From: Candidatus Eremiobacterota bacterium
Lineage (GTDB): Bacteria; Vulcanimicrobiota; CADAWZ01; Ess09-12
Assembly (NCBI GenBank): GCA_031082125.1
Contig: JAVHLM010000017.1
Span: forward strand, 94,660-158,659
Direction: 5' to 3'
Length of the DNA: 64,000 bases
The position numbers were made by a program, and so were the translations under genes. Every line of letters begins with the position of its first letter. The stretch's first letter is position 1. The notes beneath the pieces are model-generated. The model had not been told where the DNA came from. It ran no database searches and saw nothing but the letters and a program-made list of their open reading frames with translations. Shown piece by piece: positions 7,357 to 16,415 of this stretch.

Positions 7357-8382
7357 CTATCCTGCCTTTGCCATCTCCATTAGCTTCTTTGCGATGACAC
7401 TGTTTCTCTTTTTCACGATTTTCATATTGTTTACCACGTTAATCGCGAGCTCAAGCGCCTTTTTGCCATCATCACCCGTCACCATGGGAGTCTTGTGGCG
7501 TATCACACAGTCCATGAAGTGCTCCAGCTCCGACCTGAGAGGTTCGCACCTCTTTATCGGGATGAACTCGGGCGGGTTGGTATGGTTCTCTTTCGGGAGC
7601 CTCAACACGGAGAGGGACTGGTTCATGAAGTCCAGTAAAAAAGTCCTTTCCTGCTCAATGATCTTGAGATGCCTGATCTTCTCGCCGCTTATGCGGCTTG
7701 CAAAAAGACTCGCAATGGAGCCGTTCTTGAAAAGCAGCTGCACAAGCGCCATATCCTCCTGGGAGGAATAGAGCGAAAGGCCGAAGGCATTGATATGAAT
7801 CACCGATGAATGGACAAAATTTATCAATATGTCCAGATCGTGAATCATAAGGTCCCATACCACTCCTACATCAAGGTTTCTCCCCGAGGGGTACCCCATG
7901 CGGTGCGCTTCAAGATAGAGAGGCTTCTTCACCAGTTCCTTGAGATGGCCCACCGCGGGATTGAAGCGCTCAAGATGCCCTACCTGGAGCACCATATCGT
8001 GCGACTTTGCCGCCTCCACAATCTCTTTTGCTTCCTGGAGGTCGTGGGTGATGGGCTTTTCCACCAGCACGTGCACTTCCTTTTCGAGGAACTCCAGGGC
8101 CATCCTGTGATGAAGGCTCGTGGGAACGGCGATGTTTACCGCCTTCACCTTCCCGAAAAGCTCGTGGTAATCCTCGAAATAGGCGGTGCCGAGCTTCCTT
8201 GCATACTGCTCACCGCGCTCCCTGTCAATATCCACCACGCCGACCAGGTTGACATGAGGCATCTCCGAATATATCCTTGCATGGTTCTTGCCCATGCTGC
8301 CTATGCCGATAACCCCTACGGGGACAGGGATCTTTTCCAGGGTGCTCACTTTCTTGTCTTTCAATGTAGCAGCTCCGCTCAT
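7357..8382 (-). CDS. gnnA: Gfo/Idh/MocA-family NAD-dependent oxidoreductase, probable GnnA
   Basis: 341 residues with an N-terminal Rossmann motif GVIGIGSMGKNHARIY, the EKP motif in VLVEKPITHD and a C-terminal dehydrogenase fold. In Acidithiobacillus and Leptospira, GnnA oxidises the 3-OH of UDP-GlcNAc so that GnnB can aminate it. This gives UDP-GlcNAc3N for LpxA. Here the gene lies directly between an aminotransferase gene (20 bases upstream) and lpxA (about 20 bases downstream), the expected context. The symbol rests on gene order as well as family, since many Gfo/Idh proteins have other substrates. Confidence 0.75.
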   Translation of the reverse strand: MSGAATLKDKKVSTLEKIPVPVGVIGIGSMGKNHARIYSEMPHVNLVGVVDIDRERGEQYARKLGTAYFEDYHELFGKVKAVNIAVPTSLHHRMALEFLEKEVHVLVEKPITHDLQEAKEIVEAAKSHDMVLQVGHLERFNPAVGHLKELVKKPLYLEAHRMGYPSGRNLDVGVVWDLMIHDLDILINFVHSSVIHINAFGLSLYSSQEDMALVQLLFKNGSIASLFASRISGEKIRHLKIIEQERTFLLDFMNQSLSVLRLPKENHTNPPEFIPIKRCEPLRSELEHFMDCVIRHKTPMVTGDDGKKALELAINVVNNMKIVKKRNSVIAKKLMEMAKAG

Positions 8383-8402
8383 CGATATTCCCCATAAGCA
8401 CC

Positions 8403-9518
8403 TTATACAGGTGTCATGTCGTTCTTTTTACAATATTCTCCAACAGTGCTGACAATCCTCTCTAAATCATCTCCACTTAAGGCGGGATGGACAGGGAGGG
8501 ACAGCACCTGCGACGCGCAGGCCCTCGAAACGGGGAGAGAATCACCATGAAATCCCATCTCCCTGTAAAGAGGCTGATCCGGAATAATGGTGGGATAGAA
8601 AATCTTATGGCCGATGCCCTTCTCCTTCAGGTGCTGGATCAGCCCGGCGCGGCCGTGAGGGACTTTCACGGTGTACTGGTTGTAGACATGAAAGTACTCT
8701 TCATGCGGTACCGAGGGAGTTTCAATGCCCGGGATGCCCTTAAGATGCCCGTCAAGGAAACGGGCATTGGAGCGGCGCTTCTCGATAAGCTCGCCGATGC
8801 GCTCAAGCTGGCCTATCCCTATTGCCGCGGCAATGTTGGTCATCCTGTAATTGTAGCCGATAATGGAATGCTCATATTCTCTGGGCATCCCGTGGTTTCT
8901 CAGGAGCTCGGCCGCCCTGGCCACTTCCTCCCGGGAAGTGAGAACCATCCCTCCTTCTCCCGAGGTGATATTCTTGGTGGGATAGAAGCTGAAAATACTC
9001 GCATGGCCGAAGCTGCCGGCCTTCTTTCCCCTGAAGGCGGCCCCATGAGCCTGGGCGCAGTCCTCTATGAGAATCAGGTTATGCTCGCGCACGAGCTCCA
9101 TCAGAGCGTCCATATCGCAGGAAAGGCCGAAAAGGTGCACGATGAGCAGGGCCTTGATGTCCCGCTCCTTCTTGAGAAGCTCGCGAAGGGCCGGCACCGA
9201 TATGTTGTAAGTATTCCTGTCTATATCGCAGAAGACCGGCTTTGCCCCGCAGTAGAGCACGGAATTCGCCGTGGCAATAAATGAAAAGGGCGTCGTCACC
9301 ACCTTGTCTCCTGCCTTAATGCCGCAGGCAAGCAGGGCCATATGGAGCGCCGTGGTGCCAGAAGAAGCGGCGATACCGAAGGGAGAGCCGATATACTGCG
9401 AGAACTGTGCCTCAAACTCGCGCACTTTTTCACCAGCGGCGAGCACACCGGAATCGAGAACCTCCATGACAAGCTGTTTTTCACGTTCCGAGATAATTGG
9501 TTTTGCGATGGGAATCAT
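8403..9518 (-). CDS. gnnB: DegT/DnrJ/EryC1-family PLP aminotransferase, probable GnnB
   Basis: 371 residues, a nucleotide-sugar aminotransferase. The family signature includes ASSGTTALHMAL, the Asp in LILIEDCAQAHGA that contacts PLP nitrogen and the internal aldimine Lys in FYPTKNITSGEGG. The C-terminal small domain is complete. Placed between fabZ (4 bases away) and the GnnA-like gene, it would convert UDP-3-keto-GlcNAc to UDP-GlcNAc3N using glutamate. That would supply an amine for a third amide-linked acyl chain in lipid A. Substrate assignment is inferred from context. Confidence 0.8.
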   Translation of the reverse strand: MIPIAKPIISEREKQLVMEVLDSGVLAAGEKVREFEAQFSQYIGSPFGIAASSGTTALHMALLACGIKAGDKVVTTPFSFIATANSVLYCGAKPVFCDIDRNTYNISVPALRELLKKERDIKALLIVHLFGLSCDMDALMELVREHNLILIEDCAQAHGAAFRGKKAGSFGHASIFSFYPTKNITSGEGGMVLTSREEVARAAELLRNHGMPREYEHSIIGYNYRMTNIAAAIGIGQLERIGELIEKRRSNARFLDGHLKGIPGIETPSVPHEEYFHVYNQYTVKVPHGRAGLIQHLKEKGIGHKIFYPTIIPDQPLYREMGFHGDSLPVSRACASQVLSLPVHPALSGDDLERIVSTVGEYCKKNDMTPV

Positions 9519-9522
9519 TTTG

Positions 9523-9957
9523 CTACTCCTTTTCCTTCACTAATGAGCACATCATTTCGCCTTCCGCCACCAGCACATCGCCTACATAAGCCTTGGCCAC
9601 CATTCTCCCTATCCGCCTTTTTACTCCCCGCAGCTCGACTTCGAGCCTGAGCTGATCGCCGGGGTACACAGGCTTCTTGAATCTCATGTGGTCAATGCTT
9701 GCAAGATAGGGCACGACCCCCCCCGTCTTGTCGGCGCATATGATGAGAATGGCGCCTACCTGGGCCAATGCCTCGGTGATAAGCACCCCCGGCAGGATTG
9801 GATGGTCAGGGTAGTGGCCCTGGAAAAAGGGCTCGTTGATTGACACATTTTTGAGACCGACAGCCTTTTTCTCGTCAAGAGCGACAATCCTGTCCACCAT
9901 GAGAAACGGGTACCGGTGAGGCAGTATCTTTCTTATCTCCTTTACCTCCATTTTCAA
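9523..9957 (-). CDS. fabZ: 3-hydroxyacyl-ACP dehydratase FabZ
   Basis: 144 residues, a hot-dog fold dehydratase of fatty acid synthesis. The catalytic His is in ILPHRYPFLMVD and the catalytic Glu in LPGVLITEALAQ. It competes with LpxA/LpxD for 3-hydroxyacyl-ACP and is commonly found in lpx clusters. Its start overlaps the 3' end of lpxC by up to 83 bases in another frame. The second Met, at 9951, is an alternative start. Confidence 0.95.
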   Translation of the reverse strand: MKMEVKEIRKILPHRYPFLMVDRIVALDEKKAVGLKNVSINEPFFQGHYPDHPILPGVLITEALAQVGAILIICADKTGGVVPYLASIDHMRFKKPVYPGDQLRLEVELRGVKRRIGRMVAKAYVGDVLVAEGEMMCSLVKEKE

Positions 9958-10786
9958 TCACCTCCAGTGACTCAAGGTATTTTACAAGCTCTGCATTGAG
10001 GGCGTGACCTGCCCTGATGGAGACAATATGGAGCGGGATCGCGGCGCCTGCCAGAAAATAGTCTCCTATGAGGTCGAGACATTTATGGCGCACCGGTTCC
10101 AGAGGAAGGCGCAGGGGCGAGGAATAGCCCTCGGGCATGATGACAAGGGCATTTTCAAGGTCGCCTCCCCGGGCAAGGTTCTTCTCGAGGAGTATCTTTA
10201 CTTCCTCCCATAACCCGAAGGTACGGGCCGGCGCCACTTCGGAGAGAAAGGTCTCCTGCGCCAGCGTATATTCAAAAACCTGCACCCCCACAAGAGGATG
10301 TTCATAATCAATGAGCACGGTGAACCGCAGGGTGTCAGAGGGCAGGGCTGCAATGAGCGATTCTCCCCTTGCTATCCAGAAGGGCTTTCTTAAGCGTGCG
10401 CTCCTGCGGTCCTTCTTCTGCGTGCATCTTCCCGCCTTCAAAAGGACATTGCAGAAAGGAAGGGCGCTCCCGTCCAGGACAGGCACTTCACCGGCATCGA
10501 TATGGATCGCGAGGTTGTCAATGCCGCTGCCGCAGCATGCCGCCAGCAGGTGCTCCACGGTGCTCACGGTGAAGTGGCTGTTCCCGAGAATGGTGCAGCG
10601 CTCCGTATTCACCACCGAGGAGGCCCGGGCTTTCAATGGAGGAAATTCGGGATGGTCACGGCGGTAAAAGACTACGCCTGTATCTTCCGGCGCAGGAGAG
10701 AGCTCCATCACGACGGGGCACCCCGAATGAAGGCCCTTCCCTTCAATGCGGACTGCTGATGCGATGGTATGCTGTCCCATGATCAT
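9875..10786 (-). CDS. lpxC: UDP-3-O-acyl-GlcNAc deacetylase LpxC
   Basis: 303 residues. This Zn-dependent deacetylase catalyses the committed step of lipid A synthesis. Zn ligands are the His of STVEHLLAA (about residue 79) and the His and Asp of RHKCLDLIGD. The catalytic His is in SIRAGHALNAEL. The ATG at 10786 overlaps the previous stop as ATGA. The Met two codons later has better spacing from AAAGG. About 30 C-terminal residues extend beyond the usual end and are encoded within the overlap with fabZ. Confidence 0.95.
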   Translation of the reverse strand: MIMGQHTIASAVRIEGKGLHSGCPVVMELSPAPEDTGVVFYRRDHPEFPPLKARASSVVNTERCTILGNSHFTVSTVEHLLAACCGSGIDNLAIHIDAGEVPVLDGSALPFCNVLLKAGRCTQKKDRRSARLRKPFWIARGESLIAALPSDTLRFTVLIDYEHPLVGVQVFEYTLAQETFLSEVAPARTFGLWEEVKILLEKNLARGGDLENALVIMPEGYSSPLRLPLEPVRHKCLDLIGDYFLAGAAIPLHIVSIRAGHALNAELVKYLESLEVIENGGKGDKKDTASPVPVSHGGQDCRS

Positions 10787-12555
10787 CTGCCTTTGCTCAC
10801 CTGTATCGAGATTGGATAACAGGAGCTTGCCTCAGGGAGCGTGACAAGCTCAAGGGTACGCTTTTCTCCCGGATCGAGGGGGATCTCGGCAAGCGGTGAG
10901 AGCTCCTGCTGCCGCGTGACAGGGATTTCCAGCAGCTTTCCATCAAGAAGCACCGTCCCCATAGACACGCCGTTCAAGGCGATAAAGGAAAGGAGGGCGC
11001 TCTGGCGCTCCCCTCCCGTATTTGAGAGGGTAAGCCTGATCCGGTAGAGAGCGCCGTAATTCCCCGTGTTGGGTTCGCCGGTGGTGGCGTCGATAAGCCA
11101 GGGCCACTTTCCCACCTCGATGGCAAGAGGCCCCCCGTCGCCTGAGAAGGAGAAGCTCTTCTCGATGGTAAGATTCGGTGAGGGGAACATGCCATGAGGA
11201 TGGATCTTGAAGGGGTCGAAGGGCTCCTGGATATCCTTCAGCGAGGTCATGGATTTCCCCTGCTCACAGTTCCTTATGGTAATCTCGGCCTCTTCCCCAT
11301 CGACAATCTGGAAATCACATATTCCCGAGACGGTAAACTGCGGTGAGATCACAAAATCCTCTACCACAAAGGTTCCCGACCCTGTCATGGCAACAAAGTA
11401 CCCTGACCTGGTCCCGTAAGACTCAAGATAGCGCATGGCAGCCTTGTGTCCCGCCTGCATCTCATACTTGTCCGGCCCGGCAGAGGCGCGCCTCACAAAG
11501 AGCTTGAGTGGCTTGCGGCGAAGATTCTTTATGGTCACCCAGAGCTGCCTCTTCACCGGCGAGACATTTTTGTGGGAATAGAGAAGCCTTACCGGCGTCG
11601 AGACACCAAATTTTCCCTGGAAAAGCACTCCGTCCTCCTTGAGTTCCTCGGGCCTGTTGCAGATCATGAGGAGGGCTGCGTCACTGACGGGCGCATTGAT
11701 ATTCCTGAGCTTTACCTTCACGGTGCCGTCAAGGGGGAAATAGCCCTTCCCTTCAACGGCCACGGGAACTGAGACCGTCTGCTCATAACCCGGCTGAAGG
11801 GAATTGAGGACGAGGGGGCTTTCCTTGACGGTGATCTGGGCGCCTGGCTGGAGGGTGACGGCATCATTGACGGCGCTCAGCGCGGCGGCGACCTGAACAT
11901 CGACGGAAGCAGGGCTTCCGGTGACAGTCCTTTCAACAGAAGGCACAATCCTGCCGGCCCATTCCTTCACGAAAACTCTCACGGCGGTCTTCAAAGCCCC
12001 TCTCTGAATCACAAGCCGGTAGGTTCCCGCCATCTTTCCCACGACCGCAATCTCGTTGTCCCCGCTGTCGGTGCTCACCTCAAGCCCCCAGGTTTCATAG
12101 GAGACCTTGAGGTCCCCTCTCCCGCCTGTCACGGTGAGGGTCTGCTCTCCACCTACGGGGACAGAGAGCACGTCCTTTGAGACACGAAGGGGTGTGCCCC
12201 CAAGGGCCGTTTTGATGGCGGCCACCCATTTTCTCGCAAGGGCCAGGGGCGTGGTGGAATTCTTCCCCGCCTGGTAGGGATCGACGACGACGACGAGGGT
12301 TTTTCCCCAGTAGATGGCCGCCCCCCCCGGCTGGAGCACAATCCTGAGCTCCCTGGGGGAAGCCCCGGCATCGGCCTTTTCTTCAAGGATTCTGGTGATG
12401 GCCTCGCACTTGCTCCCCACATCAAGCCCCTTTTTCTCATGGAGCCGCAGGAGCACCGTGCCGTTGACGACCACTTCCCCCGCTTCCTGGCAGAATGCCT
12501 CGGCAGTGAGGCAGAAAAATAAAAAATAGAGTACAAGCCTCTTTATTCTCTTCAC
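10783..12555 (-). CDS. Secreted beta-rich protein of unknown function in the lpx operon
   Basis: About 590 residues. A GTG at 12555 is chosen: GGGGAAGG lies 8 bases upstream, and it gives a clean signal peptide (KRIKRLVLYFLFFCLTAEA). The next 100 residues resemble the periplasmic alpha/beta segment found at the N-terminus of some channel and lipoprotein families (VVVNGTVLLRL ... ALARKWVAAIKTAL). The remainder looks like a series of beta-sandwich segments without a recognised motif. It lies 41 bases after lpxD and overlaps lpxC by 4 bases. Its conserved position suggests an envelope role, but I do not recognise the family. Confidence 0.65.
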   Translation of the reverse strand: MKRIKRLVLYFLFFCLTAEAFCQEAGEVVVNGTVLLRLHEKKGLDVGSKCEAITRILEEKADAGASPRELRIVLQPGGAAIYWGKTLVVVVDPYQAGKNSTTPLALARKWVAAIKTALGGTPLRVSKDVLSVPVGGEQTLTVTGGRGDLKVSYETWGLEVSTDSGDNEIAVVGKMAGTYRLVIQRGALKTAVRVFVKEWAGRIVPSVERTVTGSPASVDVQVAAALSAVNDAVTLQPGAQITVKESPLVLNSLQPGYEQTVSVPVAVEGKGYFPLDGTVKVKLRNINAPVSDAALLMICNRPEELKEDGVLFQGKFGVSTPVRLLYSHKNVSPVKRQLWVTIKNLRRKPLKLFVRRASAGPDKYEMQAGHKAAMRYLESYGTRSGYFVAMTGSGTFVVEDFVISPQFTVSGICDFQIVDGEEAEITIRNCEQGKSMTSLKDIQEPFDPFKIHPHGMFPSPNLTIEKSFSFSGDGGPLAIEVGKWPWLIDATTGEPNTGNYGALYRIRLTLSNTGGERQSALLSFIALNGVSMGTVLLDGKLLEIPVTRQQELSPLAEIPLDPGEKRTLELVTLPEASSCYPISIQVSKGR

Positions 12556-12595
12556 TTTCAAGACCTTCCCCGGTGATTCCACCGGCACTTTCAGC

Positions 12596-13612
12596 CTAGA
12601 GGCCCTTCTCCAGAAGAGCATGCTCCAGTTTTTTCACCTTCTTCACCAGCTCCGGCAGCTGGGCAATGGCCGCTTCTATCTTGAGCTCCTCCTTGTGATC
12701 CCTCGCAGGGAACCCCGATACCAGCGAGCCTGAGGAGACATTTTTTGTCACACCGGCTCTTCCCGCCACGATGCTGTCAGACTCAATCTGGACATGATCA
12801 CGGACCCCGGCCTGGGCGGCAATAGTCACCCTGTCTCCCACGGTGACGCTTCCGGCGATGCCGGCCTGGGAGACAATGATGCAGTCCTCGCCCACCTGGG
12901 TGTTATGGCCGATCTGGATGAGATTGTCTATCTTGGTGCCCCGCCCGATCCTGGTGGCATCGGTGGTGGCGCGGTCAATAGTGGCATTGGCGCCGATTTC
13001 CACGTCGTCGCCCACGATGACAATGCCTACCTGGGGAATCTTTATCTGGGAGGTGCCGTCGCGGACAAAGCCGAACCCGTCGGCACCGATAACGGCGCCG
13101 CTGTGGATGGTGACACGCTTCCCTATCACGATGCCCTTCATAAGACTCACCCGGGGATACAGAATGGTATCGTCACCGATTGTCACGTCATCTTCCACGT
13201 ACACGAAGGGAAAAAGCTGTACGTTGGCGCCTACTTTCACGTTATCACCGATATATACGAAGGGCCCTATGTAGACACCGCTTCCGAGTTCCACGTTCCT
13301 GCCGAGGATTGCCGTATCATCAATGCCCTCCCTCTTCTTCCCCTTCCCGTGGAAGAGCGAGAGAAGCTGGGCAAAGGCAAGGCGGGGGTTTTTCACTTTA
13401 ATGAAGGGCCTCGCGCATTCCTTTACCCTGGGAGGGATGATGATGGCCGAGGCAGGCGTTTGAAGGGCTGTCTCAAGATACTTCTCATGGTCGATAAAGG
13501 TGATGTCGCCCTCGCGGGCATAGGAAAGTCCGGCAACGCCGTGAATGGTCACATTGTCACCTGCCGGCTCTCCCTTAAGATAGTGTGCTAGTTCCTCCAG
13601 AGTCTTTACCAT
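12596..13612 (-). CDS. lpxD: UDP-3-O-acylglucosamine N-acyltransferase LpxD
   Basis: 338 residues, the usual length. It has an N-terminal uridine-binding domain (about 1-100), hexapeptide beta-helix repeats (about 105-290) and a C-terminal helix. The catalytic His is in LIQIGHNTQVGEDC. It adds the second 3-hydroxyacyl chain of lipid A. The ATG at 13612 has AGGA 7 bases upstream and gives the expected N-terminus; an upstream start at 13660 would add 16 unrelated residues. It follows the OmpH-like lipoprotein gene by 44 bases. Confidence 0.95.
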   Translation of the reverse strand: MVKTLEELAHYLKGEPAGDNVTIHGVAGLSYAREGDITFIDHEKYLETALQTPASAIIIPPRVKECARPFIKVKNPRLAFAQLLSLFHGKGKKREGIDDTAILGRNVELGSGVYIGPFVYIGDNVKVGANVQLFPFVYVEDDVTIGDDTILYPRVSLMKGIVIGKRVTIHSGAVIGADGFGFVRDGTSQIKIPQVGIVIVGDDVEIGANATIDRATTDATRIGRGTKIDNLIQIGHNTQVGEDCIIVSQAGIAGSVTVGDRVTIAAQAGVRDHVQIESDSIVAGRAGVTKNVSSGSLVSGFPARDHKEELKIEAAIAQLPELVKKVKKLEHALLEKGL

Positions 13613-13656
13613 ATATTGTCCTGCTTGTCTTGTAAGGAAAGGCGCCCGCCCGGTTG

Positions 13657-14085
13657 TCACTTCCCCTTCAGGATCGAGAGTACCTCATTGGTGATATCCG
13701 TGCCGCCATATTCGATGGTAGGGTTGGATTCAGAGTTTTCAAGCACGAGATCGAACTTCTGTTCCTTCGCCACTTTTTGCGAGGCGACTTTCAATTCGTC
13801 GCGGATCTCCTTCTTGACCTGTTCCCACTTGGTGTCCATCGATACTATCTTGTTCTGGATCTCAATCGATATATTCTTCGGATCCTTTGCCACCTTATCG
13901 ATGAGGATCGAGCGCTCCTTGAGGTAGGAATCGCCGAATTCACGGTATTTTTCCCACTTCACGAGGAGCTTGTCGGAGTCTATATAGCCTACACGGAGCT
14001 CTTTCTTTTTTGCCGTGCAACCCGCCCCGGTAAGTATGGCAAGCGAAAGCACTATACACAGTATTTTCAATATTCTCTTCAACAA
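13657..14085 (-). CDS. OmpH/Skp-family lipoprotein, single domain
   Basis: 142 residues. A hydrophobic signal sequence ends in TGAGC, giving a lipoprotein-type Cys at about 23. The mature part begins with the Skp-like strand RVGYIDSDKLL, has a helical hairpin and ends with the strand EYGGTDITNEVLSILKGK. Skp is a periplasmic holdase for outer-membrane proteins; the bamA-skp-lpxD order is classic. This copy is shorter than the two upstream paralogues. Whether it binds clients or anchors something is unknown. Confidence 0.8.
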   Translation of the reverse strand: MLKRILKILCIVLSLAILTGAGCTAKKKELRVGYIDSDKLLVKWEKYREFGDSYLKERSILIDKVAKDPKNISIEIQNKIVSMDTKWEQVKKEIRDELKVASQKVAKEQKFDLVLENSESNPTIEYGGTDITNEVLSILKGK

Positions 14086-14106
14086 CGGTCCCCTTCCTTC
14101 CCTGGT

Positions 14107-15486
14107 CTATTTGCCCGATGTCGCCTGGGCCTTTTTCATCATCTCAAGAGCTTTGTCGGTGAGATCGGTTCCCTCAACATTGACGATATACATTCCCACG
14201 ACGAAAGGAACCCTCTCCTTCCTCGCAAGCAGAGCCACCTCATCCTTAATATCGCTCTCCATGGCGCTGTAGAGCTTTCCCCTCTCACGCTGAAGCTTTT
14301 CAATCTGAAGCCTTGAGCGCTCCATCCTCTCCATCTCGGTCTTTGCAAGCTTGTCCCTGTTCTGGAGCACCTCTTTCATGACGCTCTTTTCCAGAGTCTT
14401 GAGCTGACTCTCCAGGGTACGCTTCTTTTCTTCCAGCTTGCGCCGCGAATCCTCATTGGCGCTCAGCAGCTTCGCCTCCATCTCTTTCTGCTTGGCCTGA
14501 AAGGCCTTGGTGAGCTCCATTCCCTTCCTCTGGTATTCCGAGAGGGCGGGATTGGATGCCACAATGGGTTCCTTCCCTCCGCCGAGCTGGACCTGTTTCC
14601 TGGAGAGCTGGGCACTGATGTCCTGATCTATTTTAGCCTTGTAGGCCAGCACTTCCTTGTCTATCTTGTCCATCTCTACATTGCCAAGCTTGTCCATCTC
14701 GGCGGCAATCTCGTTTTTCTTTTTCTCCTTGAGCCTTGATTCCTCGTCGGAAATCTTGGCGAGCTCCTCCTTGAGGTGCTGATGCTCCTCGTCATTCTGA
14801 TTTACCTGGAGCTTGAGCTGGATGTTGAGCTTTTCCTGCTGGTTCTCCCTTGCAAGCTGCTGCTCATAGGAAGAAAGCTCGCTCTCAAGGCGCCCTTTGT
14901 CGGCGTCAATCTTTTCCTTCGCCTTTTTTTGCAGCTCAAGCCGCTTGGCAGCTACCTGCCGATCCCTCAGGATGATGAGATCGCGGGAAAAATCCTTCAT
15001 CTGCTCGCTGTAAGGCTTTATCTGCTCCGGGGGGGTCTGGCCCTGGGCGTTCTTTGCCTGCGCCTTGAGCTTGCTCATCTCCTCCTGTATCTTCTTGACC
15101 TCTCCGGCCATCTGCGCCTCAAAGGCCGCCTTCTGCTTCTCCAGTGAGGAAGTGATGCCTGATATCTCCTGTTTCAGTTCAGCCTCGGCCTGGATCTGGG
15201 CCTTTTTCAGGCGCTCCGCCTGCTCGAGGCCGAGCTTCTGCATCCCCGAAGGGGCATTGTTCATCTTCTGCTCGATATCGGCGATCTGCTTGTCGATGCC
15301 GTCAAGCTTCTTCCAATCCTGGTGGGCCTTGAGGAGCTTCCCGAAATCAACAACCCCTACCTTCTGGGAATCCTTGCCCTCCGTGCCGGTAAGAAGGCCC
15401 GGCAGCTTCGTGACAGCCAGAAAGATGGACCCTCCCATGATCAGGGTCACGAGAAGAACGACCACTGCTTTTGCCGCCACCTTCAT
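14107..15486 (-). CDS. Giant OmpH/Skp-like coiled-coil protein
   Basis: 459 residues, about three times the length of Skp. A single N-terminal membrane anchor (about 7-30) is followed by the Skp-type strand KVGVVDFGKLL. About 340 residues of continuous charged coiled coil come next. The closing strand is PFVVGMYIVNVEGTDLTDKALEMM. The beginning and end therefore match the OmpH family while the helical hairpin is greatly extended. It is the middle of three consecutive OmpH-family genes. It probably acts in the periplasm as an elongated chaperone or spacer. Confidence 0.8.
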   Translation of the reverse strand: MKVAAKAVVVLLVTLIMGGSIFLAVTKLPGLLTGTEGKDSQKVGVVDFGKLLKAHQDWKKLDGIDKQIADIEQKMNNAPSGMQKLGLEQAERLKKAQIQAEAELKQEISGITSSLEKQKAAFEAQMAGEVKKIQEEMSKLKAQAKNAQGQTPPEQIKPYSEQMKDFSRDLIILRDRQVAAKRLELQKKAKEKIDADKGRLESELSSYEQQLARENQQEKLNIQLKLQVNQNDEEHQHLKEELAKISDEESRLKEKKKNEIAAEMDKLGNVEMDKIDKEVLAYKAKIDQDISAQLSRKQVQLGGGKEPIVASNPALSEYQRKGMELTKAFQAKQKEMEAKLLSANEDSRRKLEEKKRTLESQLKTLEKSVMKEVLQNRDKLAKTEMERMERSRLQIEKLQRERGKLYSAMESDIKDEVALLARKERVPFVVGMYIVNVEGTDLTDKALEMMKKAQATSGK

Positions 15487-15513
15487 GGCATACCTCCCCC
15501 GGCCCAGGGTATC

Positions 15514-16329
15514 CTATTTCCCCTTGAGGGCCTCGACGACCTCATCGGTGACATTTTTGCCGCCGAACATGACAAACTGCTTGTCAAGGACAAGGACGAG
15601 GCCCTTGTTCTTGGCTACCGTTTCTACCGTGCCAGTGACTTTCTTGAGAAGAGGCGAGTAAAGCTCGTTCTTCTTGCTTTCAAGCTGCGAGTCATACTGG
15701 CTGAAGACCTTCTGCTTCTCCTCGTCAGACATGGTCTTCATCTTGGTCTCGAGTTCCTTTTTCATCGTCGAGAACATCGAGTAAACCTGCTGATCGGCAT
15801 CCCTGAACATCTTGAGAGACCGGACCACTTCCTGGTCAAAATAGCCTATCTTGCTGTCGCTGCCCACGGCTTCCTCGGGGGCGGTAAGCTTTTCAGAGGA
15901 CTTGAATTTCTCTTTCACGTCCTCGGTGATATCATCGGCTCCGGCAATGACTATCTTGCTGTCAAGCACGACCTTCATCTTTTTCTCTTTCGCCACAAGG
16001 GCAACAGCGGCCTGCGCCTTATCCATGAGAGGCTTCATCTCCTGGGCCTTCAGCGTCTCCACATCCTGCCGGTAGCGCAGATAAAGCTCCTCCTGCTGGT
16101 CCGGCCTGAGGCCTTTTGCCATCCCGGCATATTTCTTGTCGAGCTCCATCACCTTCTGGGTAAGGGAATCATTGGCCCTCTGGAAGGCTGAGAGCTTCAT
16201 GATGACATCACGGTCAATGAGGCCTGTCTCGCTTGGCTTCTTCTTGCTTTCAAGGGGCTCGCACCCTGCCACCGCGCAGAGGGCCAGCACCACAAGCAGA
16301 GTGCTTATCTTTATCAATGATTTACCCAT
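15514..16329 (-). CDS. Tandem-duplicated OmpH/Skp-family lipoprotein
   Basis: 271 residues. The signal peptide ends in a good lipobox (AVAGC, Cys at about 23). Two Skp-like units follow. Each ends in the same kind of strand: VVLDSKIVIAGADDITEDV for unit 1 (about residues 120-140) and VLVLDKQFVMFGGKNVTDEV for unit 2 (about 245-265). Each unit is about 120 residues, so the protein is an internal duplication. It lies 86 bases after bamA, as expected for an outer-membrane protein chaperone. Confidence 0.8.
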   Translation of the reverse strand: MGKSLIKISTLLVVLALCAVAGCEPLESKKKPSETGLIDRDVIMKLSAFQRANDSLTQKVMELDKKYAGMAKGLRPDQQEELYLRYRQDVETLKAQEMKPLMDKAQAAVALVAKEKKMKVVLDSKIVIAGADDITEDVKEKFKSSEKLTAPEEAVGSDSKIGYFDQEVVRSLKMFRDADQQVYSMFSTMKKELETKMKTMSDEEKQKVFSQYDSQLESKKNELYSPLLKKVTGTVETVAKNKGLVLVLDKQFVMFGGKNVTDEVVEALKGK

Positions 16330-16415
16330 GGTATCTCCTCCTCATTCTCTCCCGGAGCATGGCAGCTTCCCAGGGGGAAGCACCGATGAAGCCCGGGTTC
16401 ACATACTCTCTGTCG

